Shown here piece after piece: positions 1 through 4,886 of a stretch of DNA of 5,031 bases. How positions within the stretch are numbered: position 1 is the stretch's first letter; each line of letters opens with the position of its first letter. The position numbers were made by a program, and so were the translations under genes. The notes under the pieces were generated by a model. The model was not told where the DNA came from. It searched no databases and worked only from the letters and a program-made list of their open reading frames with translations. Origin of the DNA: Clostridiales bacterium (GTDB taxonomy: Bacteria > Bacillota_A > Clostridia > Christensenellales > CAG-917); contig JAITEJ010000153.1 in the NCBI GenBank assembly GCA_031282095.1, positions 1 through 5,031 on the forward strand, given 5' to 3'.

Positions 1-36
1 TTGCGGCGCTTTCTTATTTGCGGACGGAAAATACAG

Positions 37-1287
37 TTATTTCGCGGTCGCCCAAACCTTCTTCAGTTTAGCAAAGCGGGGAAGCCCGTCCTCCTTGGGC
101 AGCTTGGTCTCTCCCTGAATGAGCGGGAGCGCGTACTGTATAAAATCGTCGGTAAGCCCCGTGCCGTCGGCGTTAATCCAATCGGCGGGAATGGTCTTTT
201 CGGTATTTGCGACTTGCGCCAGAGGAAGAAGCTTGGTTTTGCAGACATAGTCGCCGTTTTCGTCATATGTCCTTTCAAACGCGACCATTTGATCGGTCTC
301 GCCGTTTACCGCATATTTGACGGCCTCGCGACCTGCGTCGAAAGATTCTTCCACATCGGTTCCGGATGCTATATGCGCCGCGCAGCGCTGCATGAGGCTG
401 AACTCTATAGCTCTGACCTTAACTCCCAAACGCGTCTTGATTATGTCTCCTAACTGCGCCCCGACGCCGCCGAGTTGCGCATGACCGAACAAATCGGTGG
501 ACGACGCCATAAACTCTCCGACGTATTTGCCGTCCGAGTTTTTGATGCCCTCGGACACCGCGACGATAGCCTTATTATTGTTTTTCTCACAGACCTTTTT
601 TACGTCGTCAACGAATTTATCAACGCTGAAAGGAACCTCGGGCAAATAGATGAGATCCGCGCCTAAGCCCTTGTAACCCGCAAGCGCGGCGGACGCGGTC
701 AGCCAACCGGCGTTTCTGCCCATAATTTCCACTATGCAGACCAAACCGGTATTGTAAACCTTGGCGTCCAAATTAAGTTCCATGAGCGTAGTGGATATAT
801 ATTTCGCCGCCGAACCGAAGCCGGGGCAATGGTCGGTTCCGAAGAGGTCGTTGTCTATGGTTTTAGGCACGCCGATTACGTTGCAGTCATAGCCGGCGGC
901 TTTCAGATATTTACTCACCTTATTACAGGTGTCCATGGAGTCGTTGCCGCCGTTGTAGAAGAAGTAGCGTATGTCGTATTTTTTGAACACCTCTAGCAAT
1001 CTCTTATAATCGGTATCGTCTTTCGCCGCATCCTTCAGCTTATAACGTACGGAGCCGAGCGCGGATGACGGAGTGTATTTTAAAAGCTCCAGCTCCGCGG
1101 GGTCTTCCTTGGAAATATCGTAGAACCTCTCGTCGAGAATGCCCTTTATACCGTGAGCCGCGCCGTATACTCCGGTGATAAGCTCCTGCTTTAACGCCTC
1201 GGTGAACACGCCCGCCGCGCTGCCGTTAATTACGGATGTAGGTCCTCCGCTTTGACCGAAAATTGCCGCGCCTTTCAAATTTTTCAT
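37..1287 (-). CDS. pfp: Diphosphate-type 6-phosphofructokinase (PPi-PFK), complete, 416 aa
   Basis: Cytosolic glycolytic enzyme that should convert fructose 6-phosphate plus pyrophosphate to fructose 1,6-bisphosphate plus phosphate, reversibly. Visible motifs: N-terminal phosphoryl-donor loop GQSGGPT (11-17), GGNDS (113-117), PKTIDND (141-147, catalytic base expected at D145), MGRNAGW (189-195, sugar-phosphate binding), SEG (245-247) and a QR pair (300-301). Two positions point to pyrophosphate: D116 replaces the second Gly of the ATP-enzyme GGDG motif, and K142 replaces the Gly of PGTIDND; in this family that Asp/Lys pair excludes ATP. The length of about 416 residues fits the long PPi group rather than the roughly 320-residue ATP enzymes. 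The ATG is set by AAAAGGAG (complement of 1297-1304), nine bases upstream. It follows pfkA by 43 bases on the same strand with no terminator seen between, so co-transcription is likely. Odd point: Asn115 stands where ATP enzymes have a Mg-binding Asp. Donor specificity is inferred; a few family members deviate. Confidence 0.93.
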   Translation of the reverse strand: MKNLKGAAIFGQSGGPTSVINGSAAGVFTEALKQELITGVYGAAHGIKGILDERFYDISKEDPAELELLKYTPSSALGSVRYKLKDAAKDDTDYKRLLEVFKKYDIRYFFYNGGNDSMDTCNKVSKYLKAAGYDCNVIGVPKTIDNDLFGTDHCPGFGSAAKYISTTLMELNLDAKVYNTGLVCIVEIMGRNAGWLTASAALAGYKGLGADLIYLPEVPFSVDKFVDDVKKVCEKNNNKAIVAVSEGIKNSDGKYVGEFMASSTDLFGHAQLGGVGAQLGDIIKTRLGVKVRAIEFSLMQRCAAHIASGTDVEESFDAGREAVKYAVNGETDQMVAFERTYDENGDYVCKTKLLPLAQVANTEKTIPADWINADGTGLTDDFIQYALPLIQGETKLPKEDGLPRFAKLKKVWATAK

Positions 1288-1296
1288 GTGATTTTT

Positions 1297-1304
1297 CTCC
1301 TTTT
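1297..1304 (-). promoter_or_regulatory. Shine-Dalgarno site of the PPi-PFK gene
   Basis: On the minus strand this reads AAAAGGAG, a strong match to the anti-Shine-Dalgarno sequence. It lies nine bases before the ATG at 1287 and fixes that start. It sits inside the 43-base gap after pfkA, so the second gene has its own efficient initiation site instead of relying on translational coupling. Confidence 0.85.
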
Positions 1305-1330
1305 GCTGTCTTTATCGGTTTAATACCGTA

Positions 1331-2296
1331 TTATAAACTCAATATTTGTGAAATCCTGTACAAGTTCTTGTCAATAACGCGTTTCATAGCCAACGCCTCG
1401 GAAACGTCCTTATCTATGATCTTATTATCGCATACTCCGACTAATCTGCCGCCCTTGCCCTTGGAAAGAAGGTCCACCGCATGCACCGCCATTCTCGCCG
1501 CGAGCAGTCTGTCGAACATACTCGGCGTGCCGCCGCGCTGAATGTACCCGAGTTTGGTGTAGTGCGCCGTCTTTTGCGTACGCGCCTGTATCTTTTCTAT
1601 CAGTTCATCCTTTTTATCGGCGCAGCCCTCGGCAAGCAAAATCATGTTTGAGGTCTTTCCCCGCTTATTGCTTGCCGTTATACCGTCGGCTATCGCGTCC
1701 GTGTCCAAGGGAAGCTCCGGCACGACGACGTATTCCGCGCCGCCCGCGACCGCCGCGTAAAGAGCTATATCTCCGCACTCCCTGCCCATTACCTCGATAA
1801 TCATAACGCGGTCGTGCGACGTCATTGTATCGCGCACCTTGTTGATCGCGTCCAAAACGGTGTTTACCGCGGTATCGAAACCCAACGTATAATCGGTATA
1901 CGCGAGATCGTTGTCAATCGTACCGGGAATGCCCACGGCGTTATAGCCGCAGAGATCAACCATATCCTTCAAACCTCTGAAAGAGCCGTCGCCGCCTATG
2001 ACAATGAGGCTGTCTATGCCTCTTTCCTTGAGATTGTTTACGGCCGCCTTTACGACCTCCGGCTTTCTGAATTTCGGGCTTCTCGCGGTTTTTATGGAAG
2101 TGCCGCCGCGCTGAACGATGTCCGAAACACTTCGCGGATAGAGCTCGTATATGTCGTTGTTGATGAGTCCCTCGTATCCGCGTTCCACGCCGTAAACCTG
2201 ATAGCCGCTGTAAATGCCGTAGCGAACCGCCGCCCTTATGCAGGCGTTCATCCCCGGCGCGTCGCCGCCGCTGGTTAAGACAGCAAATTTTTTCAT
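1331..2296 (-). CDS. pfkA: ATP-dependent 6-phosphofructokinase, complete, 321 aa
   Basis: Committed, normally irreversible step of glycolysis: fructose 6-phosphate plus ATP to fructose 1,6-bisphosphate plus ADP, usually as a cytosolic homotetramer. Motifs in order: TSGGDAPGMN (8-17, ATP loop), GGDGS (101-105, Gly104 typical of ATP users), PGTIDND (124-130, catalytic base D128), MGRECGD (170-176), LAEG (221-224) and YIQRGG (251-256). The allosteric site of the Escherichia coli enzyme appears mostly kept: R21, R25, R55, R155, E188 and K214 match its effector-binding positions, while the position of its His215 looks like Ser. Regulation by ADP/GDP and phosphoenolpyruvate is therefore plausible but inferred. 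The start at 2296 puts MKKFAVLTSGG at the family's usual N-terminus. An upstream in-frame ATG at 2338 would add 14 residues (MLFRRNRKAGDVES) with no family counterpart. The ribosome site is modest: GGGGA lies ten bases, and GTGGA four bases, before the ATG. It is the first gene of the unit with the PPi-PFK gene and is divergent from leuA. Confidence 0.95.
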   Translation of the reverse strand: MKKFAVLTSGGDAPGMNACIRAAVRYGIYSGYQVYGVERGYEGLINNDIYELYPRSVSDIVQRGGTSIKTARSPKFRKPEVVKAAVNNLKERGIDSLIVIGGDGSFRGLKDMVDLCGYNAVGIPGTIDNDLAYTDYTLGFDTAVNTVLDAINKVRDTMTSHDRVMIIEVMGRECGDIALYAAVAGGAEYVVVPELPLDTDAIADGITASNKRGKTSNMILLAEGCADKKDELIEKIQARTQKTAHYTKLGYIQRGGTPSMFDRLLAARMAVHAVDLLSKGKGGRLVGVCDNKIIDKDVSEALAMKRVIDKNLYRISQILSL

Positions 2297-2350
2297 AGAT
2301 TCCACATCCCCAGCCTTTCGGTTTCTCCGAAAAAGCAAAATTTACACAAT

Positions 2351-2397
2351 ATTATATAGGTGTTAATAATACTACCACTTTTTAACGTAAGTGGCAA
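2351..2397 (-). promoter_or_regulatory. Candidate pfkA promoter region
   Basis: Reading the minus strand, TTGCCA (complement of 2392-2397) is followed after exactly 17 bases by TAGTAT (complement of 2369-2374). This is a reasonable sigma-A promoter and would give a 5' leader of about 65 bases. A perfect TATAAT also occurs slightly downstream (complement of 2351-2356), but the hexamer 17 bases upstream of it is AGTGGT, a poor -35. Either could be the real -10. The call rests only on consensus matching and position. Confidence 0.42.
2375..2394. promoter_or_regulatory. Dyad in the pfkA promoter spacer, possible operator
   Basis: Perfect six-base inverted repeat CCACTT (2375-2380) and AAGTGG (2389-2394) around an eight-base centre. 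It fills the spacer and touches the -35 of the candidate TTGCCA/TAGTAT promoter. No T-run follows on either strand, so it is not an intrinsic terminator. A repressor, or an activator that compensates for a weak promoter, could bind here. No regulator gene is in the window, so the partner is unknown. Confidence 0.35.
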
Positions 2398-2447
2398 CTA
2401 TTTTATATATCGGCGCGGCGCGGACAACGTAAAATTTTGGATGCGCG

Positions 2448-2477
2448 GCGGTTTTTAAAAACTTTAGGCAAAACCGC
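2448..2477. repeat. Inverted repeat GCGGTTTT/AAAACCGC, also a degenerate copy of the tandem repeat downstream
   Basis: The arms GCGGTTTT (2448-2455) and AAAACCGC (2470-2477) are exact reverse complements with a 14-base loop. No T-run follows on either strand, so it is not a typical terminator. The part from 2451 to 2476 also shares the layout of the two tandem repeats at 2529-2576: G, a T-run, an A-run, eight variable bases, then AAACCG. It may be a third, diverged copy of the same protein-binding element. It lies in the non-coding gap between pfkA and leuA. Confidence 0.35.
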
Positions 2478-2528
2478 GGGGCAATTTAACGAACGACCCG
2501 CATTGGACAATATCACAAACGCCTGATA

Positions 2529-2576
2529 GTTTTTTAAAAGTTGTGTGAAACCGTTTTTTAAAAGTTGTGTGAAACC
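2529..2576 (+). repeat. Two perfect tandem 24-base repeats just upstream of the leuA promoter
   Basis: Two identical 24-base units (2529-2552 and 2553-2576) begin GTTTTTTAAAAG and end GTGTGAAACC. A GTTT follows as the first bases of a third unit and runs into the -35 box at 2579. Exact copies abutting a -35 suggest a duplicated regulator site or an upstream AT-rich promoter element. A recent tandem duplication without function is the simple alternative. The reading frames crossing this stretch on the minus strand only translate the repeat. Confidence 0.8.
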
Positions 2577-2578
2577 GT

Positions 2579-2607
2579 TTGACAAATCCTTTCCGCGCTG
2601 TTAAAAT
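2579..2607 (+). promoter_or_regulatory. Sigma-A-type promoter of the leader-leuA transcript
   Basis: A perfect -35 TTGACA (2579-2584), a 17-base spacer and the -10 TAAAAT (2602-2607, five of six matches to TATAAT). Transcription should start near 2614, about 10 bases before the ribosome site of the leucine-rich leader frame. That places the whole attenuator inside the transcript. It lies directly downstream of the tandem 24-base repeats. Confidence 0.75.
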
Positions 2608-2641
2608 ACTTAAAAATACTACCGAGGGAGATTTTAAAAGC

Positions 2642-2743
2642 GTGTTCGGTCTTTTGTTATCTCTAGCCGCAATTCTCAGCATTCTGTTGCTTGCCGCGCT
2701 TATTTTATGCGGGAAGAATGTTTTGCAATTGCAAAAGGCTTGA
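2642..2743 (+). CDS. Leucine-rich leader peptide of leuA, 33 aa
   Basis: Short frame starting at GTG 2642 and ending at TGA 2741-2743. It is preceded by GAGGGAG (2624-2630), eleven bases upstream. The peptide begins MFGLLLSLAA and ends KNVLQLQKA. Twelve of 33 residues are leucine (4, 5, 6, 8, 12, 15, 16, 17, 20, 22, 28, 30), with three-leucine runs at 4-6 and 15-17. It starts about 28 bases after the predicted transcription start, and its 3' end overlaps RNA segments that can pair alternatively ahead of a terminator upstream of leuA. This is the layout of an attenuation leader peptide, in which a ribosome short of charged leucyl-tRNA stalls and allows read-through. All six leucine codons are used. 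Alternative: a tiny single-helix membrane peptide, since residues 2-22 are very hydrophobic. The context with leuA favours the leader role. Confidence 0.65.
   Translation: MFGLLLSLAAILSILLLAALILCGKNVLQLQKA
2721..2736 (+). promoter_or_regulatory. Attenuator segments 1 and 2: perfect palindrome TTTTGCAATTGCAAAA
   Basis: A 16-base perfect dyad that as RNA forms TTTTGC (2721-2726) paired with GCAAAA (2731-2736) around an AATT loop. It lies within the last codons of the leader peptide. The 3' half is the start of the segment that can instead pair with the terminator's 5' arm (2780-2790), so this weak hairpin would be the 1:2 structure of a classical attenuator. It could also be a DNA operator, but its position inside the leader favours an RNA role. 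Confidence 0.5.
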
Positions 2744-2790
2744 ATCGGTAAATGATTGAAAAAATAAACCGTTATCCGAAAGCCCGTTGC
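2731..2790 (+). promoter_or_regulatory. Candidate antiterminator pairing (segments 2:3)
   Basis: Segment GCAAAAGGCTT (2731-2741) faces AAGCCCGTTGC (2780-2790). Nine of eleven positions pair: GCAA with TTGC and GGCTT with AAGCC, around a two-by-two internal mismatch. Because 2780-2790 is also the 5' arm of the terminator, the two structures exclude each other. Inside the intervening loop, CGGT (2746-2749) can also pair with ACCG (2768-2771). A ribosome that reaches the stop codon at 2741 would cover segment 2 and so permit termination. A ribosome stalled earlier on leucine codons would leave it free. Confidence 0.55.
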
Positions 2791-2808
2791 GATTGCGACG
2801 GGCTTTTT
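2779..2808 (+). terminator. Intrinsic terminator of the leuA attenuator
   Basis: A 12-base-pair stem, AAAGCCCGTTGC (2779-2790) with GCGACGGGCTTT (2795-2806), contains one T-G wobble and closes on the tetraloop GATT. The T-run is five bases (2804-2808), partly inside the stem. It lies 35 bases after the leader stop codon and 165 bases before leuA, with no preceding full gene to terminate. That makes an attenuator more likely than a plain end-of-gene terminator. Confidence 0.75.
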
Positions 2809-2973
2809 AAATCCAAGCCGAACGTGCGTTCGGCTTACGGCAGGATAAACAATCGCGCCGCTTACGTTTCCGCAAGCGAAGTTACAATCGGAAAAGATTA
2901 CCGAACGGGAGTTTCCCGGATTATCTTATCGCGGGCGGCATACGGGGCGGGCGCACAAACGGAGAAAAAAAAT
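2809..2973 (+). other. Structured 5' leader between the attenuator and leuA
   Basis: This stretch holds several hairpins. AAGCCGAACG (2815-2824) with CGTTCGGCTT (2827-2836) is a perfect inverted repeat. CGCTT (2859-2863) pairs with AAGCG (2874-2878), and CGGGA (2906-2910) with TCCCG (2914-2918). GGCTT in the terminator's 3' arm (2801-2805) could also pair with AAGCC (2815-2819), giving a further alternative fold. The leuA frame stays open through this region back to ATG 2752, but that extension resembles no LeuA N-terminus, so I treat it as untranslated. I see no T-box signature or riboswitch I can name. Confidence 0.4.
2961..2964 (+). promoter_or_regulatory. Shine-Dalgarno site that decides the leuA start
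   Basis: GGAG followed by nine mostly A bases before the ATG at 2974. It supports this start over the in-frame ATG at 2752, which has no purine-rich site at suitable spacing and lies just ahead of the terminator hairpin. Confidence 0.8.
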
Positions 2974-4491
2974 ATGGACAAGGTTAAAATTTTCGACACC
3001 ACGTTACGCGACGGCGAGCAATCGCCGGGCTGCAGTATGACTCTTCACGAAAAGCTAGATATAGCCGAAGCTTTGGAACGCTTAGGAACGGACATAATCG
3101 AGGCCGGTTTTCCCGCGGCATCGCCCGGTGATTTCCGCGCGGTTTCAGAGATAGCCGCCCTAGTCAAAAACTCCGCGGTGGCGGGTCTGTCGCGTCTCGT
3201 AAAAAACGACATAGACGCCGCGTACGGCTCTTTAAAAAACGCCGTTTCGCCGCGGCTTCATCTGTTTATCGCAACGTCGCCGGTACATCTGCAATATAAA
3301 CTGCGCATGACGGAGGAAAAGGTGTTGACGACTATCGCCGAAAGCCTCGCGTACGCGCGCACCTTGTTTTCGGACATAGAATTTTCCTTTGAGGACGCGA
3401 CCCGCACCCCCTTGCCCTTTCTGACATTAGCGGCGGAAACGGCGATATCCGGAGGCGCGTCCACGATAAATCTGCCGGATACCGTGGGATACTGTCTTCC
3501 GCAGGAAATAAGCGATATGTTTTCCTATGTCATAACGCACGCTGAGGGCGCGGAGAACGCGACTTTTTCCGCCCACGTACACGACGATCTCGGAATGGCG
3601 GTGGCAAACTCGCTGGCGGCCGTCAAAGCGGGCGCGCGTCAGGTGGAGGGCACGATCAACGGCATAGGCGAACGAGCGGGCAACGCGGCGTTGGAAGAGG
3701 TCGTCATGGCGATTAAAACGCGGCCGGCGTATTTCGGCGCGAACACCGGAATAAACACTAAAGAGCTTTATAACGTTTCCAAATTAGTATCCGCCGTAAC
3801 CGGCATACGCGTCCCGCCGAACAAGGCTATAATAGGCGCAAACGCTTTCGTACACGCGTCCGGCATCCATCAGCACGGCATTCTCGCGGAGCGCAGCACG
3901 TATGAAATAATGAATCCTGAAGACATAGGGCTGACGCAGACTAAACTGCAGCTCGGCAAGCACAGCGGCAAGCACGCTTTCAGGGAGGTTCTTGAGGAAA
4001 TGGGTTACAGCTTCGAGGACGCGCAACTGGCGGTATATTTTCAGAATTTCAAGGAACTTGCCGACAAGAAAAAAACCGTGTCCAGAAAGGATATAGAGGC
4101 GCTTTTGCTACAGGCGGGCAGACGGCGTTCGGAACGCGTCTACGCGCTTGCGGATTTCGATATCAATTCCTTTAAAGGCGGCGCGTCCGCGGATATAACG
4201 CTGATCAGCGACGGAAAAACCATTTCCGAAAAGATGAGCGGCGACGGGCCGGTGGACGCCGCGTTCCGCGCCGTAAACTCTATAACCGGCTATGACTTCG
4301 CGCTCGCCGACTACTCCGTAAACGCCGTTTCTGAGGGAAAAGACGCGCTCGGCGAAGCGGTTGTCAAGCTGAACTTAAACGGCAATATCAGAACGGGAAA
4401 AGGGCATTCCACCGACGTTTTGGAAGCGTCCATCAAGGCGTATATCAACGCCGCGAACAAGCTTATAAGCGAAAAGAACGAAGTCAACTGA
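2974..4491 (+). CDS. leuA: 2-isopropylmalate synthase, complete, 505 aa
   Basis: First committed step of leucine synthesis: acetyl-CoA plus 3-methyl-2-oxobutanoate (2-ketoisovalerate) to 2-isopropylmalate, cytosolic. The HMGL-like TIM barrel (about 4-265) opens with FDTTLRDGEQSPG (7-19) and carries LPDTVGY (168-174 region), the metal-binding HVHDDLG (201-207) and GERAGNAALEE (232-242). Expected metal ligands D8, H201, H203 and N237 are all present. The linker region has HASGIHQHG (294-302) and GKHSGKHA (328-335), typical of LeuA. Residues from about 375 to 500 form the C-terminal dimer/regulatory domain where leucine inhibits the enzyme. Total length matches the usual 500-520. The start at 2974 is set by GGAG nine bases upstream and by the family N-terminus. 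It is preceded by a candidate leucine attenuator. No leuB, leuC or leuD follows in the window, so leuA stands alone at least for 540 bases. Citramalate or homocitrate synthase are less likely alternatives; the leucine-rich leader favours LeuA. Confidence 0.93.
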   Translation: MDKVKIFDTTLRDGEQSPGCSMTLHEKLDIAEALERLGTDIIEAGFPAASPGDFRAVSEIAALVKNSAVAGLSRLVKNDIDAAYGSLKNAVSPRLHLFIATSPVHLQYKLRMTEEKVLTTIAESLAYARTLFSDIEFSFEDATRTPLPFLTLAAETAISGGASTINLPDTVGYCLPQEISDMFSYVITHAEGAENATFSAHVHDDLGMAVANSLAAVKAGARQVEGTINGIGERAGNAALEEVVMAIKTRPAYFGANTGINTKELYNVSKLVSAVTGIRVPPNKAIIGANAFVHASGIHQHGILAERSTYEIMNPEDIGLTQTKLQLGKHSGKHAFREVLEEMGYSFEDAQLAVYFQNFKELADKKKTVSRKDIEALLLQAGRRRSERVYALADFDINSFKGGASADITLISDGKTISEKMSGDGPVDAAFRAVNSITGYDFALADYSVNAVSEGKDALGEAVVKLNLNGNIRTGKGHSTDVLEASIKAYINAANKLISEKNEVN

Positions 4492-4500
4492 CGGCGGCGG

Positions 4501-4709
4501 AAAGCGGGAATGTAAACGGCTTTGTCCCCCGATGCGGCGAAAAAAACGTATGTAAGCCGCAAACAATATTATATGCGCAGAGGAAAAAATCAATCGACAA
4601 CGGAAAGCCCGAGAGCAAACGGTTTTACTCACTTGATACGATGTAAAAATCGCCGATAAGCCGCAAACGGGCTCATATGCGGAAAAATTGATCAACAACA
4701 ACTGAAAGC
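4501..4709 (+). repeat. Diverged tandem duplication of about 102 bases after leuA
   Basis: Unit 1 (4501-4603) and unit 2 (4604-4704) each begin AAAGC, and a third AAAGC follows at 4705. They can be aligned along their length, by eye at about two thirds identity, with shared blocks AAACGG, TAAGCCGCAAAC, ATATGCG and GAAAAA. Two candidate RNA pairings recur in both units. The first is CGGCTT (4517-4522) with AAGCCG (4554-4559), and in unit 2 CGGTTT (4620-4625) with AAGCCG (4658-4663), where a C-to-T change keeps a G-U pair. The second is CGCA (4558-4561) with TGCG (4574-4577), and CCGCA (4661-4665) with TGCGG (4678-4682), both with 12-base loops. No convincing protein is encoded. Function unknown; it lies where a 3' untranslated region of leuA would be. 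Confidence 0.55.
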
Positions 4710-4886
4710 TTTTTAACAATGATAAGAGATTAAGATCAATAGAAAAACATGGTATAACATTAATAAAAACTGAGCATTAGTCTTGGTTTAAAATCTTAGA
4801 CAGCAATCAACAAAATCAACCATAAAGGAAGGGCTACTTTCCATCAATTTAAAAAGAAAGAAATCATTATTTCCGATACTCAGAAA
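4710..4886. other. AT-rich stretch without a recognisable gene
   Basis: After the tandem units the composition drops sharply: I count 15 G or C in the 60 bases from 4741 and 20 in the next 60. A weak promoter-like pair is present on the plus strand, TTAAGA (4730-4735), 17 bases, then TATAAC (4753-4758) with an extended-type TGG in front. A purine-rich AAAGGAAGGG (4824-4833) resembles a ribosome site but has no good start codon at the right distance. No intrinsic terminator with a GC-rich stem is seen. Confidence 0.4.

Noticed and set aside
1..453. Plus-strand open frame of 150 codons over the 3' part of the PPi-PFK gene
   Set aside because: It lies opposite a strongly supported gene, has no recognisable motif and is cysteine/arginine-rich in the way antisense translations are.
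1814..2278. Plus-strand open frame of 154 codons inside pfkA
   Set aside because: Fully antisense to pfkA, with no motif and no ribosome site; a shadow frame.
2297..2338. Upstream ATG at 2338 as the pfkA start
   Set aside because: It adds 14 residues with no counterpart in the family; the start at 2296 places the TSGGDAPG loop at the usual position.
2448..2477. Intrinsic terminator at the GCGGTTTT/AAAACCGC inverted repeat
   Set aside because: No T-run follows the stem on either strand and no gene ends nearby.
2529..2576. CRISPR-like array
   Set aside because: The two repeats are directly adjacent with no spacers, and no cas gene is present.
2403..2682. Minus-strand frames of 60 and 72 codons in the divergent gap
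   Set aside because: They translate the 24-base repeats (repeated GFTQLLKN- and RFHTTFKK-like strings) and run across the leuA promoter and leader; no motif or ribosome site.
2752..2973. N-terminal extension of leuA from ATG 2752
   Set aside because: The 74 extra residues resemble no LeuA, the stretch contains the terminator hairpin, and a good GGAG site precedes the ATG at 2974.
2608..2973. Leucine T-box riboswitch upstream of leuA
   Set aside because: I looked for the conserved T-box sequence that pairs with the tRNA acceptor end (TGGNACCGCG-like) and for stem I motifs and saw neither; the leader-peptide architecture explains the terminator.
4375..4719. Minus-strand frame of 114 codons downstream of leuA
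   Set aside because: It overlaps the leuA 3' end and the tandem units antisense, with no family resemblance or ribosome site.
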